Source: Bradyrhizobium sp. Ash2021 (lineage in GTDB: Bacteria > Pseudomonadota > Alphaproteobacteria > Rhizobiales > Xanthobacteraceae). Taken from it: a stretch of DNA of 64,000 nucleotides. Both the position numbers and the translations under genes were made by a program. Of this stretch, positions 55,901-63,480 are shown in pieces (the stretch's first letter is position 1; every line of letters begins with the position of its first letter). The notes under the pieces were generated by a model. That model ran no database searches, had not been told where the DNA came from, and saw only the letters and a list, made by a program, of their open reading frames with translations. The DNA is taken from positions 7,422,501 through 7,486,500 of the forward strand of contig NZ_CP100604.1 in assembly GCF_031202265.1 (NCBI RefSeq), read 5' to 3'.

Positions 55901-57556
55901 TCAGAGTATCTTGACCGCGCTTTCCAGCGTCTTCCAGACACCCCAGGCGAGCGGGATACCGACGAAGGCCCAGAACAGCGCGGCCTTGGCGTCGAAGCCG
56001 CCCCTGTCGATGCCGAACGAGCCGGTCTGCACCGCCGCCGCGTTCTTCGCGCTCGCCGCCTGCAGCCGGGCGACCTCGGCGGCACTCATGTGCCACTTCG
56101 GATCGACCGGCTTGATCAGATAATTGCAGATCAGCCCTGCGATCAGCATCGCGCACAGGATGTACATCGTGGTGTTGTAGAGCTGATCGCGCGGAACGCC
56201 GGCCGCGAGCTGGAACTCGCGGATGTAGTTCACCACCACCGGACCGATGATGCCGGCGGTCGACCACGCCGTCAGCAGCCGGCCGTGAATGGCGCCCACG
56301 AACTGGGTGCCGAACATGTCGGCGAGATAGGCCGGCACGGTCGCGAAGCCACCGCCATACATCGACAGGATGATGCCGAAGCCGAGAACGAACAACAGTT
56401 TCGAACCCATTGCCGCAAAGGTCGGCGCCAGCGCGTAGAGCGCAATGCCAAGCAGGAAGAAGCAGTAATAGGTATTCTTGCGGCCGATATAATCCGACAG
56501 CGACGCCCAGAATACGCGGCCGCCAATGTTGAACAGCGATAGCAGACCAGCAAAGCCTGCTGCGATCGCGGCGATCGTTACCTTCTGATCGGCGGTCAGC
56601 GCGTTGAAGCCAACGGTCGGTAAACCAATCAGCTTGCCCGCGAAGATCTCCTGCAACATCGGAGAAGCCATGCCGATCACGCCGATGCCGGCCGACACGT
56701 TCAGACAGAGCACCCCCCAGATCAGCCAGAATTGCGGCGTCTTGTGCGCGTCCTTCAGATGGACGTGATGCTCCGAAATCATCGTCTTTTTCTCGCTCGG
56801 CGGCGTCCAGCCTTCCGGCTGCCAGCCCGCCGGTGACACGCGATAGGCGAACGCGCCAATCATCATGAAGACGAAATAGATCACGCCCATGGTCGCGAAG
56901 GTTTCCCAGACGCCGACCGAGGTTGGCGTCTTGAAATAGTTGATGAGGTTATTGGCGAGCGGCGCGCCGATCATGGCGCCGCCACCGAAACCGGCGATGG
57001 CGAAACCGGTCGCCATGCCGCGGTGGTCGGGGAACCATTTGATCAGGGTCGAAACCGGAGAGATGTAGCCAAGGCCGAGACCGACGCCACCGATGACACC
57101 GGCACCAAGCCACATGATCCAGAGCTGATGCACGTAAACGCCGAAGGCGCCGATCAAGAGGCCGCCGGCCCAGCACAGCGCCGCCACGACGCCGGCCTTG
57201 CGCGGGCCGACGCGCTCGAGCCAGCCGCCCCAGATCGCGGCGGAGACGCCGAGCAGCACGAAGAACAATGTGAACATCCAGCCCAGGCTGGCGACTTTCC
57301 AGTCGCAGGTGGTGGTGAACAGTTCCTGGAACAGGCCCATGTCCGGGCAGGCTTTCGGCGCCGTCAGTCCGATCGCGCGCGACAGCGGCAGCCAGAACAC
57401 GGAAAAGCCGTAGGCCATACCGATGCACAGATGAATGCAAAGCGCCGCGGGCGGCACCAGCCAGCGATTGAAGCCCGCCTTGGCGATGGTGTGTTCGCGA
57501 TCGAGGATTCCCTCGCGCGCGCCAGACACAGCGCCCGTGCTGCTGATTGTCGTCAT
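55901..57556 (-). CDS. OFA-family MFS transporter (oxalate/formate antiporter-like)
   Basis: A 551-residue major-facilitator protein with about 12-14 membrane helices. GFNRWLVPPAALCIHLCIGM, AYGFSVFWLPLSRAIG, YISPVSTLIKWFPDHRGMAT with GFAIAGFGGGAMIGAPLAN match the OxlT-like OFA family, and NIGGRVFWASLSDYIGRKNT is the repeat of the MFS G-x-x-x-D-R-x-G-R motif. The roughly 40-residue C-terminal extension carries another helix. By its neighbours (formate dehydrogenase, FdhD, Mo cofactor genes) it may import oxalate and export formate or import formate. No oxalyl-CoA decarboxylase or formyl-CoA transferase is nearby, so substrate is inferred. Confidence 0.85.
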   Translation of the reverse strand: MTTISSTGAVSGAREGILDREHTIAKAGFNRWLVPPAALCIHLCIGMAYGFSVFWLPLSRAIGLTAPKACPDMGLFQELFTTTCDWKVASLGWMFTLFFVLLGVSAAIWGGWLERVGPRKAGVVAALCWAGGLLIGAFGVYVHQLWIMWLGAGVIGGVGLGLGYISPVSTLIKWFPDHRGMATGFAIAGFGGGAMIGAPLANNLINYFKTPTSVGVWETFATMGVIYFVFMMIGAFAYRVSPAGWQPEGWTPPSEKKTMISEHHVHLKDAHKTPQFWLIWGVLCLNVSAGIGVIGMASPMLQEIFAGKLIGLPTVGFNALTADQKVTIAAIAAGFAGLLSLFNIGGRVFWASLSDYIGRKNTYYCFFLLGIALYALAPTFAAMGSKLLFVLGFGIILSMYGGGFATVPAYLADMFGTQFVGAIHGRLLTAWSTAGIIGPVVVNYIREFQLAAGVPRDQLYNTTMYILCAMLIAGLICNYLIKPVDPKWHMSAAEVARLQAASAKNAAAVQTGSFGIDRGGFDAKAALFWAFVGIPLAWGVWKTLESAVKIL

Positions 57557-57892
57557 CGGTTGCCTCCCCCCTGCAGCCGCCCTTGATGGGCGGTCTGCCG
57601 TCTACGATCCCGTTGCGTTCAACACCCCCGCGAACCAGCTCCCACTTTGCTGCTCCGCACAATTCCAGGATGCGCTGGGATCGATAAGCGCATCCCAAAG
57701 AACTCCAACCCCCGACGCGACAGGATATGCCCGATGCCGGTGTCGGCTTAGATTCGAAATGTGGCCTGCCCCAACCTGCGTCGTGCCCTGCCACAGACGC
57801 GACCCGACCTCCGCAGCCCCGCGGAGAACGATAATTGGGACAGAAGGCGGGACGGGTGTCGATAGGCAAATGGTAGGTATCAATCAGAGCGA
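57557..57892. other. Intergenic region between OFA transporter and TusA-like gene
   Basis: About 336 bases with no supported gene. A minus-strand frame at 57602-57883 stays open but lacks any motif and has unusual composition for this genome. The region should contain the promoter of the OFA transporter and the end of the TusA-like transcript. Confidence 0.5.
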
Positions 57893-58162
57893 CTACCGCG
57901 CTGCAGGCGACAAGCCATTCGATTTTTCAATCAGGTCATTCGCTTTCTCGATCAAGAACACGATCCGGCTTTCGCTTCGCTCCGATATCTCGACCTTGTC
58001 ACCGGTTTCGCGGATCAGGTTCGGGATATCGATTACCGACAGCGGATCGGTGCAGTGCACTTCCAGCAAATCGCCGGGTGCGACTGATTTCAGCGCCTTG
58101 CGCGTTTTCAATGCCGGCAGCGGGCATTTGAGGCCGGTGAGATCGAGTTTTTTCGTGGTCAT
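57893..58162 (-). CDS. TusA-like sulfurtransferase / sulfur carrier
   Basis: An 89-residue protein of the TusA/SirA family: LDLTGLKCPLPALKTRKAL carries the active Cys in the CPLP motif near residue 12, and GDLLEVHCTDPLSVIDIPNL and IRETGDKVEISERSESRIVF follow. Such proteins carry persulfide sulfur for thio-modifications, including cofactor and FDH maturation. The ATG at 58162 opens the conserved MTTKKLDLTG; an earlier in-frame ATG adds 12 unlikely residues. Because it lies near formate dehydrogenase and Mo cofactor genes, a role in sulfur delivery is plausible. It is 102 bases from the DUF190 gene on the same strand. Confidence 0.85.
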   Translation of the reverse strand: MTTKKLDLTGLKCPLPALKTRKALKSVAPGDLLEVHCTDPLSVIDIPNLIRETGDKVEISERSESRIVFLIEKANDLIEKSNGLSPAAR

Positions 58163-58264
58163 ACAGCTATACTTGGTGAAGCCGGCTATCCTCGTCAACG
58201 GACATCACCCGGGCTTCCGGCCGCGGCGCCATGCGCCACGCGCCCGACAATTGTTCCCACTTAC

Positions 58265-58606
58265 TCAGGCGGTGGCTTTCGCCCCATATTGAAGAACCTG
58301 CACCTTTTCGAGCGTGATGAGGCCACTGGTCATCATGTGATCCAGCGTCGGCAAGAAGCCGCTGATCTTGTCCTCGCTGTCGACGATCTCGATCACCAGC
58401 GGCAGGTCCTCCGAAAGGCGCAAGATCTTCGTGGTGTGAAGCCGGCTGGATGCGCCGAACCCCATCGCGCCGCGCAGAACGGTTGCGCCGGCCAGGTGCA
58501 ACTCGCGCGCCTTGAGCACGATCGCCTCATACAGTGGCGATCCGGCGAACTTGTCATCCTCTCCAATGAACACGCGGAGCAGTAGCGCCTGTTTTGGGAT
58601 TTGCAT
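58265..58606 (-). CDS. DUF190 family protein of the fluoride cluster
   Basis: A 113-residue soluble protein: QIPKQALLLRVFIGEDDKFA, GSPLYEAIVLKARELHLAGA, TVLRGAMGFGASSRLHTTKI and LRLSEDLPLVIEIVDSEDKI. This is the PII-like DUF190 fold often encoded beside crcB. It probably senses or modulates the response, but its ligand is unknown. It starts 2 bases past the crcB stop at 58609 on the same strand, so it is part of the same operon. Confidence 0.85.
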   Translation of the reverse strand: MQIPKQALLLRVFIGEDDKFAGSPLYEAIVLKARELHLAGATVLRGAMGFGASSRLHTTKILRLSEDLPLVIEIVDSEDKISGFLPTLDHMMTSGLITLEKVQVLQYGAKATA

Positions 58607-58608
58607 CG

Positions 58609-59040
58609 TTAGCTCCCTTTCAAACGGTTGAGGCGGCTTGCCAGTGCATATCCCAGCCACACGGCCAGGAGCCAGGTCACGGTCGAGACCGCGATATTTG
58701 TAAACGCCATCCGCGTCATGCCGGCTTGCAGCAGCTTGAATGTTTCCAGGCTGAAGGTTGAAAACGTGGTGTAGCCCCCGCAAAACCCAGTCATGACGAA
58801 CTGCCGTTGCCGGGCACTCGCGAACAACCTTCCGTCGGGACCGCTCAGGGTGCTGTAAAATCCGATAATAAACGAGCCGGTGACGTTGACGAACAGGGTC
58901 GCCCACGGGAATCCCGGACCCGGCAGGATGATGAGCGAGGCAAGATAGCGTGCAACGCCACCTATGACGCTGCCGGTCGCGACGTATCCGTAGAGGATCG
59001 CGGTATTCCAGTTCGTGCTGGCGGGAGTGCCGCTGGTCAT
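58609..59040 (-). CDS. crcB: Fluoride ion channel (Fluc)
   Basis: A 143-residue four-helix membrane protein that exports fluoride passively. The N-terminus is extended by about 15 residues; then VIGGVARYLASLIILPGPGF, PWATLFVNVTGSFIIGFYST and the pore motif GFCGGYTTFSTFSLETFKLL, where the Fluc Gly-Gly-Thr-Thr-Phe-Ser element is visible. It is one of two adjacent homologues. Pairs of different CrcB proteins form heterodimers in some bacteria, so the two may assemble together. It follows the first crcB after 16 bases. Confidence 0.9.
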   Translation of the reverse strand: MTSGTPASTNWNTAILYGYVATGSVIGGVARYLASLIILPGPGFPWATLFVNVTGSFIIGFYSTLSGPDGRLFASARQRQFVMTGFCGGYTTFSTFSLETFKLLQAGMTRMAFTNIAVSTVTWLLAVWLGYALASRLNRLKGS

Positions 59041-59056
59041 TGTCCGGGATCCCCCT

Positions 59057-59443
59057 TCATCTCAACAGATCGACAAGCGCAAAACCCACGGCGACGGCTC
59101 CGATCGACAGCGCGACGGACATCGCGACGTAGCCGATGGCGCGGCCGCCCTCTCCGTCCCTCGCCAGCGCGAGCGTCTGCAAACTGAACGAAGAGACGGT
59201 CGTGTAGCAGCCCAGGAAGCCGGTCACCGCGAACAGCCACGGATTCGGCGAGGCAAACAGCGATGCGTTGTCGCGCGCCAACGCTCCAAAAACACCGATC
59301 AGGAAAGCGCCGCTGACGTTGATCGTGAGCGTGCCCCATGGAAACGTCTCGCCGATACGCCTGGCGATAACTCCCGAAACGAAATAGCGCGCAATGCCTC
59401 CCAGCACACTGCCCAGGACAACGGAAATCAGCGCGCTTACCAT
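59057..59443 (-). CDS. crcB: Fluoride ion channel (Fluc), first of two
   Basis: A 128-residue four-helix protein: VLGSVLGGIARYFVSGVIAR, FPWGTLTINVSGAFLIGVFG and GFLGCYTTVSSFSLQTLALA. The pore motif reads GCYTTVSSFS, where the other copy has GGYTTFSTFS: the Phe-box position is Val here. This suggests the two subunits have diverged and act as a heterodimer. It is the first gene after the fluoride riboswitch, though the leader between them is about 300 bases. Confidence 0.88.
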   Translation of the reverse strand: MVSALISVVLGSVLGGIARYFVSGVIARRIGETFPWGTLTINVSGAFLIGVFGALARDNASLFASPNPWLFAVTGFLGCYTTVSSFSLQTLALARDGEGGRAIGYVAMSVALSIGAVAVGFALVDLLR

Positions 59444-59747
59444 CGGCGGGGACTTCCTGGCCGTTTGGGCTCGAACTGAACAAACATGCTCATCGCTTCA
59501 GATTGATGTCTCTCACAATCATAATCGAATCTCAGCCAAGTCATGCGATCTTCCCCAAAGACAACTCCAGCCACGAAAATGCAGGCCACGCGCTGACGCG
59601 CGGATCGCAAACGGTCTCCTCGCGGAGCGTGGCAAAGCCTCGCAACGCGTCGCCGGCATGCCTCATGCGGCCACTCTTTCGAGCAGCGCATATGGCCCAT
59701 CCAGTTGCTTACGGTGGAGGAGTTCAGACATGCTCCTACCGACGCAA
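59444..59747. other. Leader between fluoride riboswitch and first crcB
   Basis: About 300 bases on the minus-strand transcript separate the riboswitch from the first crcB. It contains a possible 22-codon reading frame (59731-59663: MSELLHRKQLDGPYALLERV then AA) with GGAG about 6 bases before its ATG. The remainder includes an open frame reaching the crcB start. No known protein is recognised; it might be a leader peptide, a degraded gene or simply untranslated. Confidence 0.4.
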
Positions 59748-59808
59748 AGCGCCTGGCAGGAGTCATCAGCCTTGCGGCGGTTATCGGGGGACCCCATCCC
59801 CATCGGGA
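59748..59808 (-). promoter_or_regulatory. Fluoride (crcB) riboswitch
   Basis: On the minus strand the sequence reads GGGGATGGGGTCCCCCGATA, then ACCGCCGCAAGGCTGATGAC and TCCTGCC. This contains the crcB-motif core in order: GG-GATGG-GT, the ATAACCGCC segment, and GCTGATGACTCCT. The pseudoknot partners and the conserved ATGACTCCT end are present. The aptamer binds fluoride and switches on downstream resistance genes, here the two crcB genes and DUF190 gene. The expression platform was not resolved. Confidence 0.9.
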
Positions 59809-59877
59809 TGAAATTTATTAGAGGCAGCGCAGGCGCGCAATAGCTTTTCCACGGACGTCAGCCGCCCGCGCCACAAG

Positions 59878-61131
59878 TCAGAGCAGGCTCGCATAGGACA
59901 AAAACCCGACGGTCTGGCCGGGCTCGACAAGGGTGACCCGTTCGTCGAGCTCCACCAGCCCGTCGGTGTCGACCAGCGACGACAACAGGCCGGCGCCCTC
60001 GCGCGGAAATTTGACCGCCTCTAACCCGCCGTCTGCGCCGTTGCGCAAGGTGACGCGGACATATTCGCGGCGCGCGATCTTCTTTTTGTAGGTGAAGGCC
60101 GCGCGGACCGGCATCGGAACCAGCGGCTGCAGCTTTGCGCCGGATAGTGCCAGGATGGTCGGCCGCACCACATGGACGAAGGTGACAAAACTCGCGACCG
60201 GATTTCCCGGCAGGCCGATGAACGGCGTGCCGCCGATAATTCCCATGGCGACGGGGCGGCCGGGCTTGATCGCCATCCGCCACAGCACGAGCTTGCCGGC
60301 ACTCTCGACCGCCGCCTTGACGTGATCCTCTTCGCCGGTCGACACGCCACCGGTGGTGAGGATCAGATCATGGTCGCCGGCCACCTTCTTCAAGGCGCTT
60401 GCGAGCGAGGTCCGTTCGTCCCTGAGGATGCCGAGGTCGCCGACCTCGCAGCCGAGCCGGGCCAGCATCGCCATCAGCATGAAACGGTTGGAATCGAACA
60501 GTTGCGCCGCCGCGCGCGTCTCTCCCGGCGAAACCAGTTCGTTGCCGGTGGAGAACACCGCGACGCGGATCCGCCTGACCACGCCAAGCTGCGTCAGGCC
60601 AAAGGCCGCGGCGAGCGCGACATCCTGCGGCCGCAGGCGCTGGCCGGCGGTTAGCGCCGCACGGCCCGACGGAATATCTTCGCCGGCCGGACGGACATTG
60701 GCGCCGGGTTTCAGGCCGGCGGGAAGCACCACCTTGCCGTCTTCGAGGCGGACATCCTCCTGCATGAAAACCGTGTCGGCGCCTTCCGGCATCGGCGCGC
60801 CCGTAAAGATGCGCATGGCCTCGCCGGGTTTGACCGGCGCCGGCGCCGAACCGCCCGCCTGCACCCGCCCGCTCACGGCATACGCCTGCGCCTCGCCTTG
60901 CGGCAGATCGCGACCCGCCACCGCATAACCATCGACGGCGGAATTGGTGAAAGGCGGCAGCGGCAGCGGTGCCGCAATGTCGCGCGCCAGCACGCGCCCA
61001 TCGGCGGCCGCGAGCCCGACGGTTTCGACGTCCTCAACCCTGGTCACCCGCGCCGCGATGATGCCGACGGCTTCATCGACCGACATCATCGGACCGCCGA
61101 AGGCAAAGCAATCGTCGGACAATTGCGCCAT
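59878..61131 (-). CDS. moeA: Molybdopterin molybdenumtransferase
   Basis: A 417-residue enzyme inserting molybdate into adenylated molybdopterin. VGLAAADGRVLARDIAAPLP, FTNSAVDGYAVAGRDLPQG, VFSTGNELVSPGETRAAAQL and the catalytic LILTTGGVSTGEEDHVKAAV are family motifs; then GIIGGTPFIGLPGNPVASFV. Length is typical. It begins 8 bases after mobB on the same strand, forming a mobB-moeA operon. Its product cofactor is needed for the formate dehydrogenase alpha subunit nearby. Confidence 0.95.
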   Translation of the reverse strand: MAQLSDDCFAFGGPMMSVDEAVGIIAARVTRVEDVETVGLAAADGRVLARDIAAPLPLPPFTNSAVDGYAVAGRDLPQGEAQAYAVSGRVQAGGSAPAPVKPGEAMRIFTGAPMPEGADTVFMQEDVRLEDGKVVLPAGLKPGANVRPAGEDIPSGRAALTAGQRLRPQDVALAAAFGLTQLGVVRRIRVAVFSTGNELVSPGETRAAAQLFDSNRFMLMAMLARLGCEVGDLGILRDERTSLASALKKVAGDHDLILTTGGVSTGEEDHVKAAVESAGKLVLWRMAIKPGRPVAMGIIGGTPFIGLPGNPVASFVTFVHVVRPTILALSGAKLQPLVPMPVRAAFTYKKKIARREYVRVTLRNGADGGLEAVKFPREGAGLLSSLVDTDGLVELDERVTLVEPGQTVGFLSYASLL

Positions 61132-61139
61132 CTTCCGTC

Positions 61140-61667
61140 TCAGCCCTCGCTAAAGCTTTTCGCCAGCACGTCCTCGACCGATATCGCGGATCGCTGCATC
61201 ATGGCCGCAATCGCCTCAATATCATCGAGATGAGCCGTCGGCAGTGTGGTTTCAACGGCCGTGTCGGTCGCGATGCCGACCACGCCGGGATCGTCGGGAA
61301 ACAGCAGCGGCTTGCCGTTGGCGGCGCGGTGCACCTCGATCTTGCGATGCGGCTCGCGCTTGAAACCCTCGATGATGACGAGATCGACCCGGGCCAATTT
61401 GGCCAGCAGTTCCGGCAGCCGTGGCTCACCGGCGCCGCGCAGCTCATGCATCAGGGCCCACCGCCTCGTCGAGGACACCAGCACTTCCGCGGCGCCGGCC
61501 TCGCGGTGCCGCCAGGAATCCTTGCCGGGTATGTCGACATCGAACGCGTGATGGGCGTGCTTGATGACGGAAACCCGCAAGCCCCTTTCCGTCAGATGCG
61601 GGATCACCCGCGTCAGCAAGGTGGTCTTGCCGGCGCCGCTCCATCCCGCGAGGCCTATCACTTTCAT
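61140..61667 (-). CDS. mobB: Molybdopterin-guanine dinucleotide biosynthesis protein B
   Basis: A 175-residue GTP-binding accessory protein. MKVIGLAGWSGAGKTTLLTR carries the Walker A at the very start, and VSVIKHAHHAFDVDIPGKDS, WRHREAGAAEVLVSSTRRWA and LARVDLVIIEGFKREPHRKI are MobB motifs. The ATG at 61667 was chosen because it opens the conserved MKVIGL. The frame stays open further upstream only because it runs through a palindromic repeat. It is divergent from fdhD. Confidence 0.92.
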   Translation of the reverse strand: MKVIGLAGWSGAGKTTLLTRVIPHLTERGLRVSVIKHAHHAFDVDIPGKDSWRHREAGAAEVLVSSTRRWALMHELRGAGEPRLPELLAKLARVDLVIIEGFKREPHRKIEVHRAANGKPLLFPDDPGVVGIATDTAVETTLPTAHLDDIEAIAAMMQRSAISVEDVLAKSFSEG

Positions 61668-61682
61668 CCCGTTCATCCCCAC

Positions 61683-61767
61683 CGTCATTGCGAGCGAAGC
61701 GAAGCAATCCATTTCACGGCTTGGTGAAACGATGGATTGCTTCGTCGCTTCGCTCCTCGCAATGACG
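61683..61767. repeat. Dispersed palindromic repeat between mobB and fdhD (copy 2)
   Basis: The arms CGTCATTGCGAGCGAAGCGA (continuing AGCAATCCAT) and their reverse complement are the same as at 41996-42078, with a different loop. It lies between divergent mobB and fdhD, in the shared promoter region. A second copy in the same window with an exactly conserved arm shows this is a mobile or amplified repeat family rather than a chance palindrome. Confidence 0.85.
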
Positions 61768-61842
61768 TTTCTGGCCACATTTCGCTTATGCTCCGAGATG
61801 CTTTATATCGGCTGGGATGCAATGTCATGCTAACCTCGCGAT

Positions 61843-62733
61843 ATGATGAAAATCGACAAAGCTCCCGTCCCCCTGATCGTGCCCAACCCGGACGATCCCC
61901 GGCTGACCGAACGCGTCACCGGCACCGATCAGAGCGGCGCCACGGTGGAAATCAGGGTGCCGGTGGAACGGCCGCTGACGCTGTACCTGAACGCGCAGGA
62001 GATCGTCACCATGATGACGATCGGCGACTATCCGGAATATCTCGCGCTCGGCTATCTCTTGAACCAGAACATGCTGAAATACGACGATATCGTCACCGAG
62101 GTCGAATATGACGACGACTTGCAGGTCGTGGTGGTGCGCACCGAGCACCACACCAATTTCGAACAAAAACTGAAGAAACGGACGCAGACGTCGGGCTGCG
62201 CGCAGGGCACGGCGTTCGGCGACCTGCTGGAAGCCGTCGAAAGCGTGGCGCTGCCGAAGGCGGAGTTGCGCACCTCCTGGCTCTACCAGATGACGCATGC
62301 GATCAACACCATGCCCTCGCTCTATCTGGAGGCCGGCGCCATCCATGGCTGCGTGCTGTGCAAGGAAGGCCAGCCTGTCTGCTACACCGAGGATGTCGGC
62401 CGCCACAACGCCGTCGACAAGATCGCGGGCTGGATCTATCGCCATGGCGTCGATCCCGCCGACAAGATTCTCTACACCACGGGCCGGCTGACCTCGGAGA
62501 TGATCATCAAGACGGTGCGGATGGGCATTCCGATCCTGGTTTCGCGTTCGGGCTTTACCGCCTGGGGCGTCGAGCTGGCGCGGCAGGTCGGCCTGACGCT
62601 GGTCGGGCGCACACGCGGCAAGCGCTTCATCGCGCTGTCGGGTCAGGAGCGCATCATCTACGACCAGAATATCGATTACGTCGAAGAAGAATCCGCGCGG
62701 CACAAGCGCAAGGGCGAACAACGTGAAGACTGA
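61843..62733 (+). CDS. fdhD: Formate dehydrogenase sulfurtransferase FdhD
   Basis: A 296-residue FDH maturation protein that passes sulfur from a cysteine desulfurase to the Mo cofactor. [20 protein letters not shown] at the start, [59 protein letters not shown] and [20 protein letters not shown]. The [11 protein letters not shown] motif is diagnostic. The E. coli protein has two Cys (C-x-x-C) in the flexible loop; here only one is seen (GCAQGT), but a C-x-x-C is present at GCVLC about 55 residues later. It overlaps mobA by 11 bases. Confidence 0.93.
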   Translation: MMKIDKAPVPLIVPNPDDPRLTERVTGTDQSGATVEIRVPVERPLTLYLNAQEIVTMMTIGDYPEYLALGYLLNQNMLKYDDIVTEVEYDDDLQVVVVRTEHHTNFEQKLKKRTQTSGCAQGTAFGDLLEAVESVALPKAELRTSWLYQMTHAINTMPSLYLEAGAIHGCVLCKEGQPVCYTEDVGRHNAVDKIAGWIYRHGVDPADKILYTTGRLTSEMIIKTVRMGIPILVSRSGFTAWGVELARQVGLTLVGRTRGKRFIALSGQERIIYDQNIDYVEEESARHKRKGEQRED

Positions 62734-63343
62734 TATCCCCGGCGTGCTGCTCGCCGGCGGCCTGGCGCGCAGAATGGGCGGCGGCGACAAGCCGATGCGC
62801 CGGATCGGCGGCCGCACCATCCTTGAGCGCGTGATCGCGCGATTAAAACCGCAATGCGACGGGCTCATTCTCAACGCCAACGGTGATCCCGCGCGGTTCG
62901 CGGCGTTCGAACTGCCCGTCATTCCCGACGGCGTCGCCGATTTCCCCGGCCCGCTCGCCGGCATCCTGGCGGCGCTGGACTGGGCGGCGGCGAACCGGCC
63001 AAAAGTGTCGCTGGTGTTGAGCGCGGCGGCGGATTGCCCTTTCCTGCCGCGCGATCTGGTTGCACGTCTGTATCAGGCGCTGGCAGAACAGAACGCCCAA
63101 TTGGCGGTCGCAGCATCCGACGGCCAATCGCATCCGGTGATCGGACTATGGAGCGCCGCCTTGCGCGAACAGCTCCGCCACGCGCTGGTGGTCGAAGACG
63201 TCAGAAAGATCGACCGCTGGACCGCGCGCTACAAACTGGCCACCGTGACATGGCCGACCGCGCCGCTCGATCCGTTCTTCAACGCCAACACCATGGACGA
63301 CATTGCGGAAGCAGAGCGGCTGGCGGAGTTGGACGGGGGGTGA
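62723..63343 (+). CDS. mobA: Molybdenum cofactor guanylyltransferase
   Basis: A 206-residue enzyme attaching GMP to the molybdenum cofactor, making the bis-MGD form used by formate dehydrogenases. The nucleotide-binding motif [20 protein letters not shown] is at the start, [20 protein letters not shown] follows, then [18 protein letters not shown] and [16 protein letters not shown] at the end. The start is a GTG inside the end of fdhD. Fits the operon fdhD-mobA. Confidence 0.94.
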   Translation: MKTDIPGVLLAGGLARRMGGGDKPMRRIGGRTILERVIARLKPQCDGLILNANGDPARFAAFELPVIPDGVADFPGPLAGILAALDWAAANRPKVSLVLSAAADCPFLPRDLVARLYQALAEQNAQLAVAASDGQSHPVIGLWSAALREQLRHALVVEDVRKIDRWTARYKLATVTWPTAPLDPFFNANTMDDIAEAERLAELDGG

Positions 63344-63348
63344 TCGTG

Positions 63349-63467
63349 CCCCGGATGCTGCGCAGCACGAAGTGATGCGCTGCTGATCCGGGGCCCATGT
63401 TGTGGGTAACATTGCGATGGGTCCCGGCTCTGCGGAGCAGCGTTACACGCTGCACCGCGTCCGGGAC
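63349..63467. repeat. Double hairpin between convergent mobA and the FAD monooxygenase gene
   Basis: Two adjacent inverted-repeat hairpins: CCCCGGAT to ATCCGGGG at 63349-63393, with inner GCGCAGC/GCGCTGC pairing, and GTCCCGG to CCGGGAC at 63421-63467, with inner GCAGCG/CGCTGC. Such compound elements are common in Bradyrhizobium intergenic DNA and here could terminate both convergent transcripts. Confidence 0.6.
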
Positions 63468-63480
63468 ACGTCCGGGACGC

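Noticed and set aside
57602..57883. Possible gene between the OFA transporter and the TusA-like gene
   Set aside because: No motif, no good ribosome site and unusual composition; more likely promoter DNA.
61668..61778. Upstream extension of MobB
   Set aside because: The added residues are encoded by the palindromic repeat, and the conserved P-loop start follows the ATG at 61667 directly.
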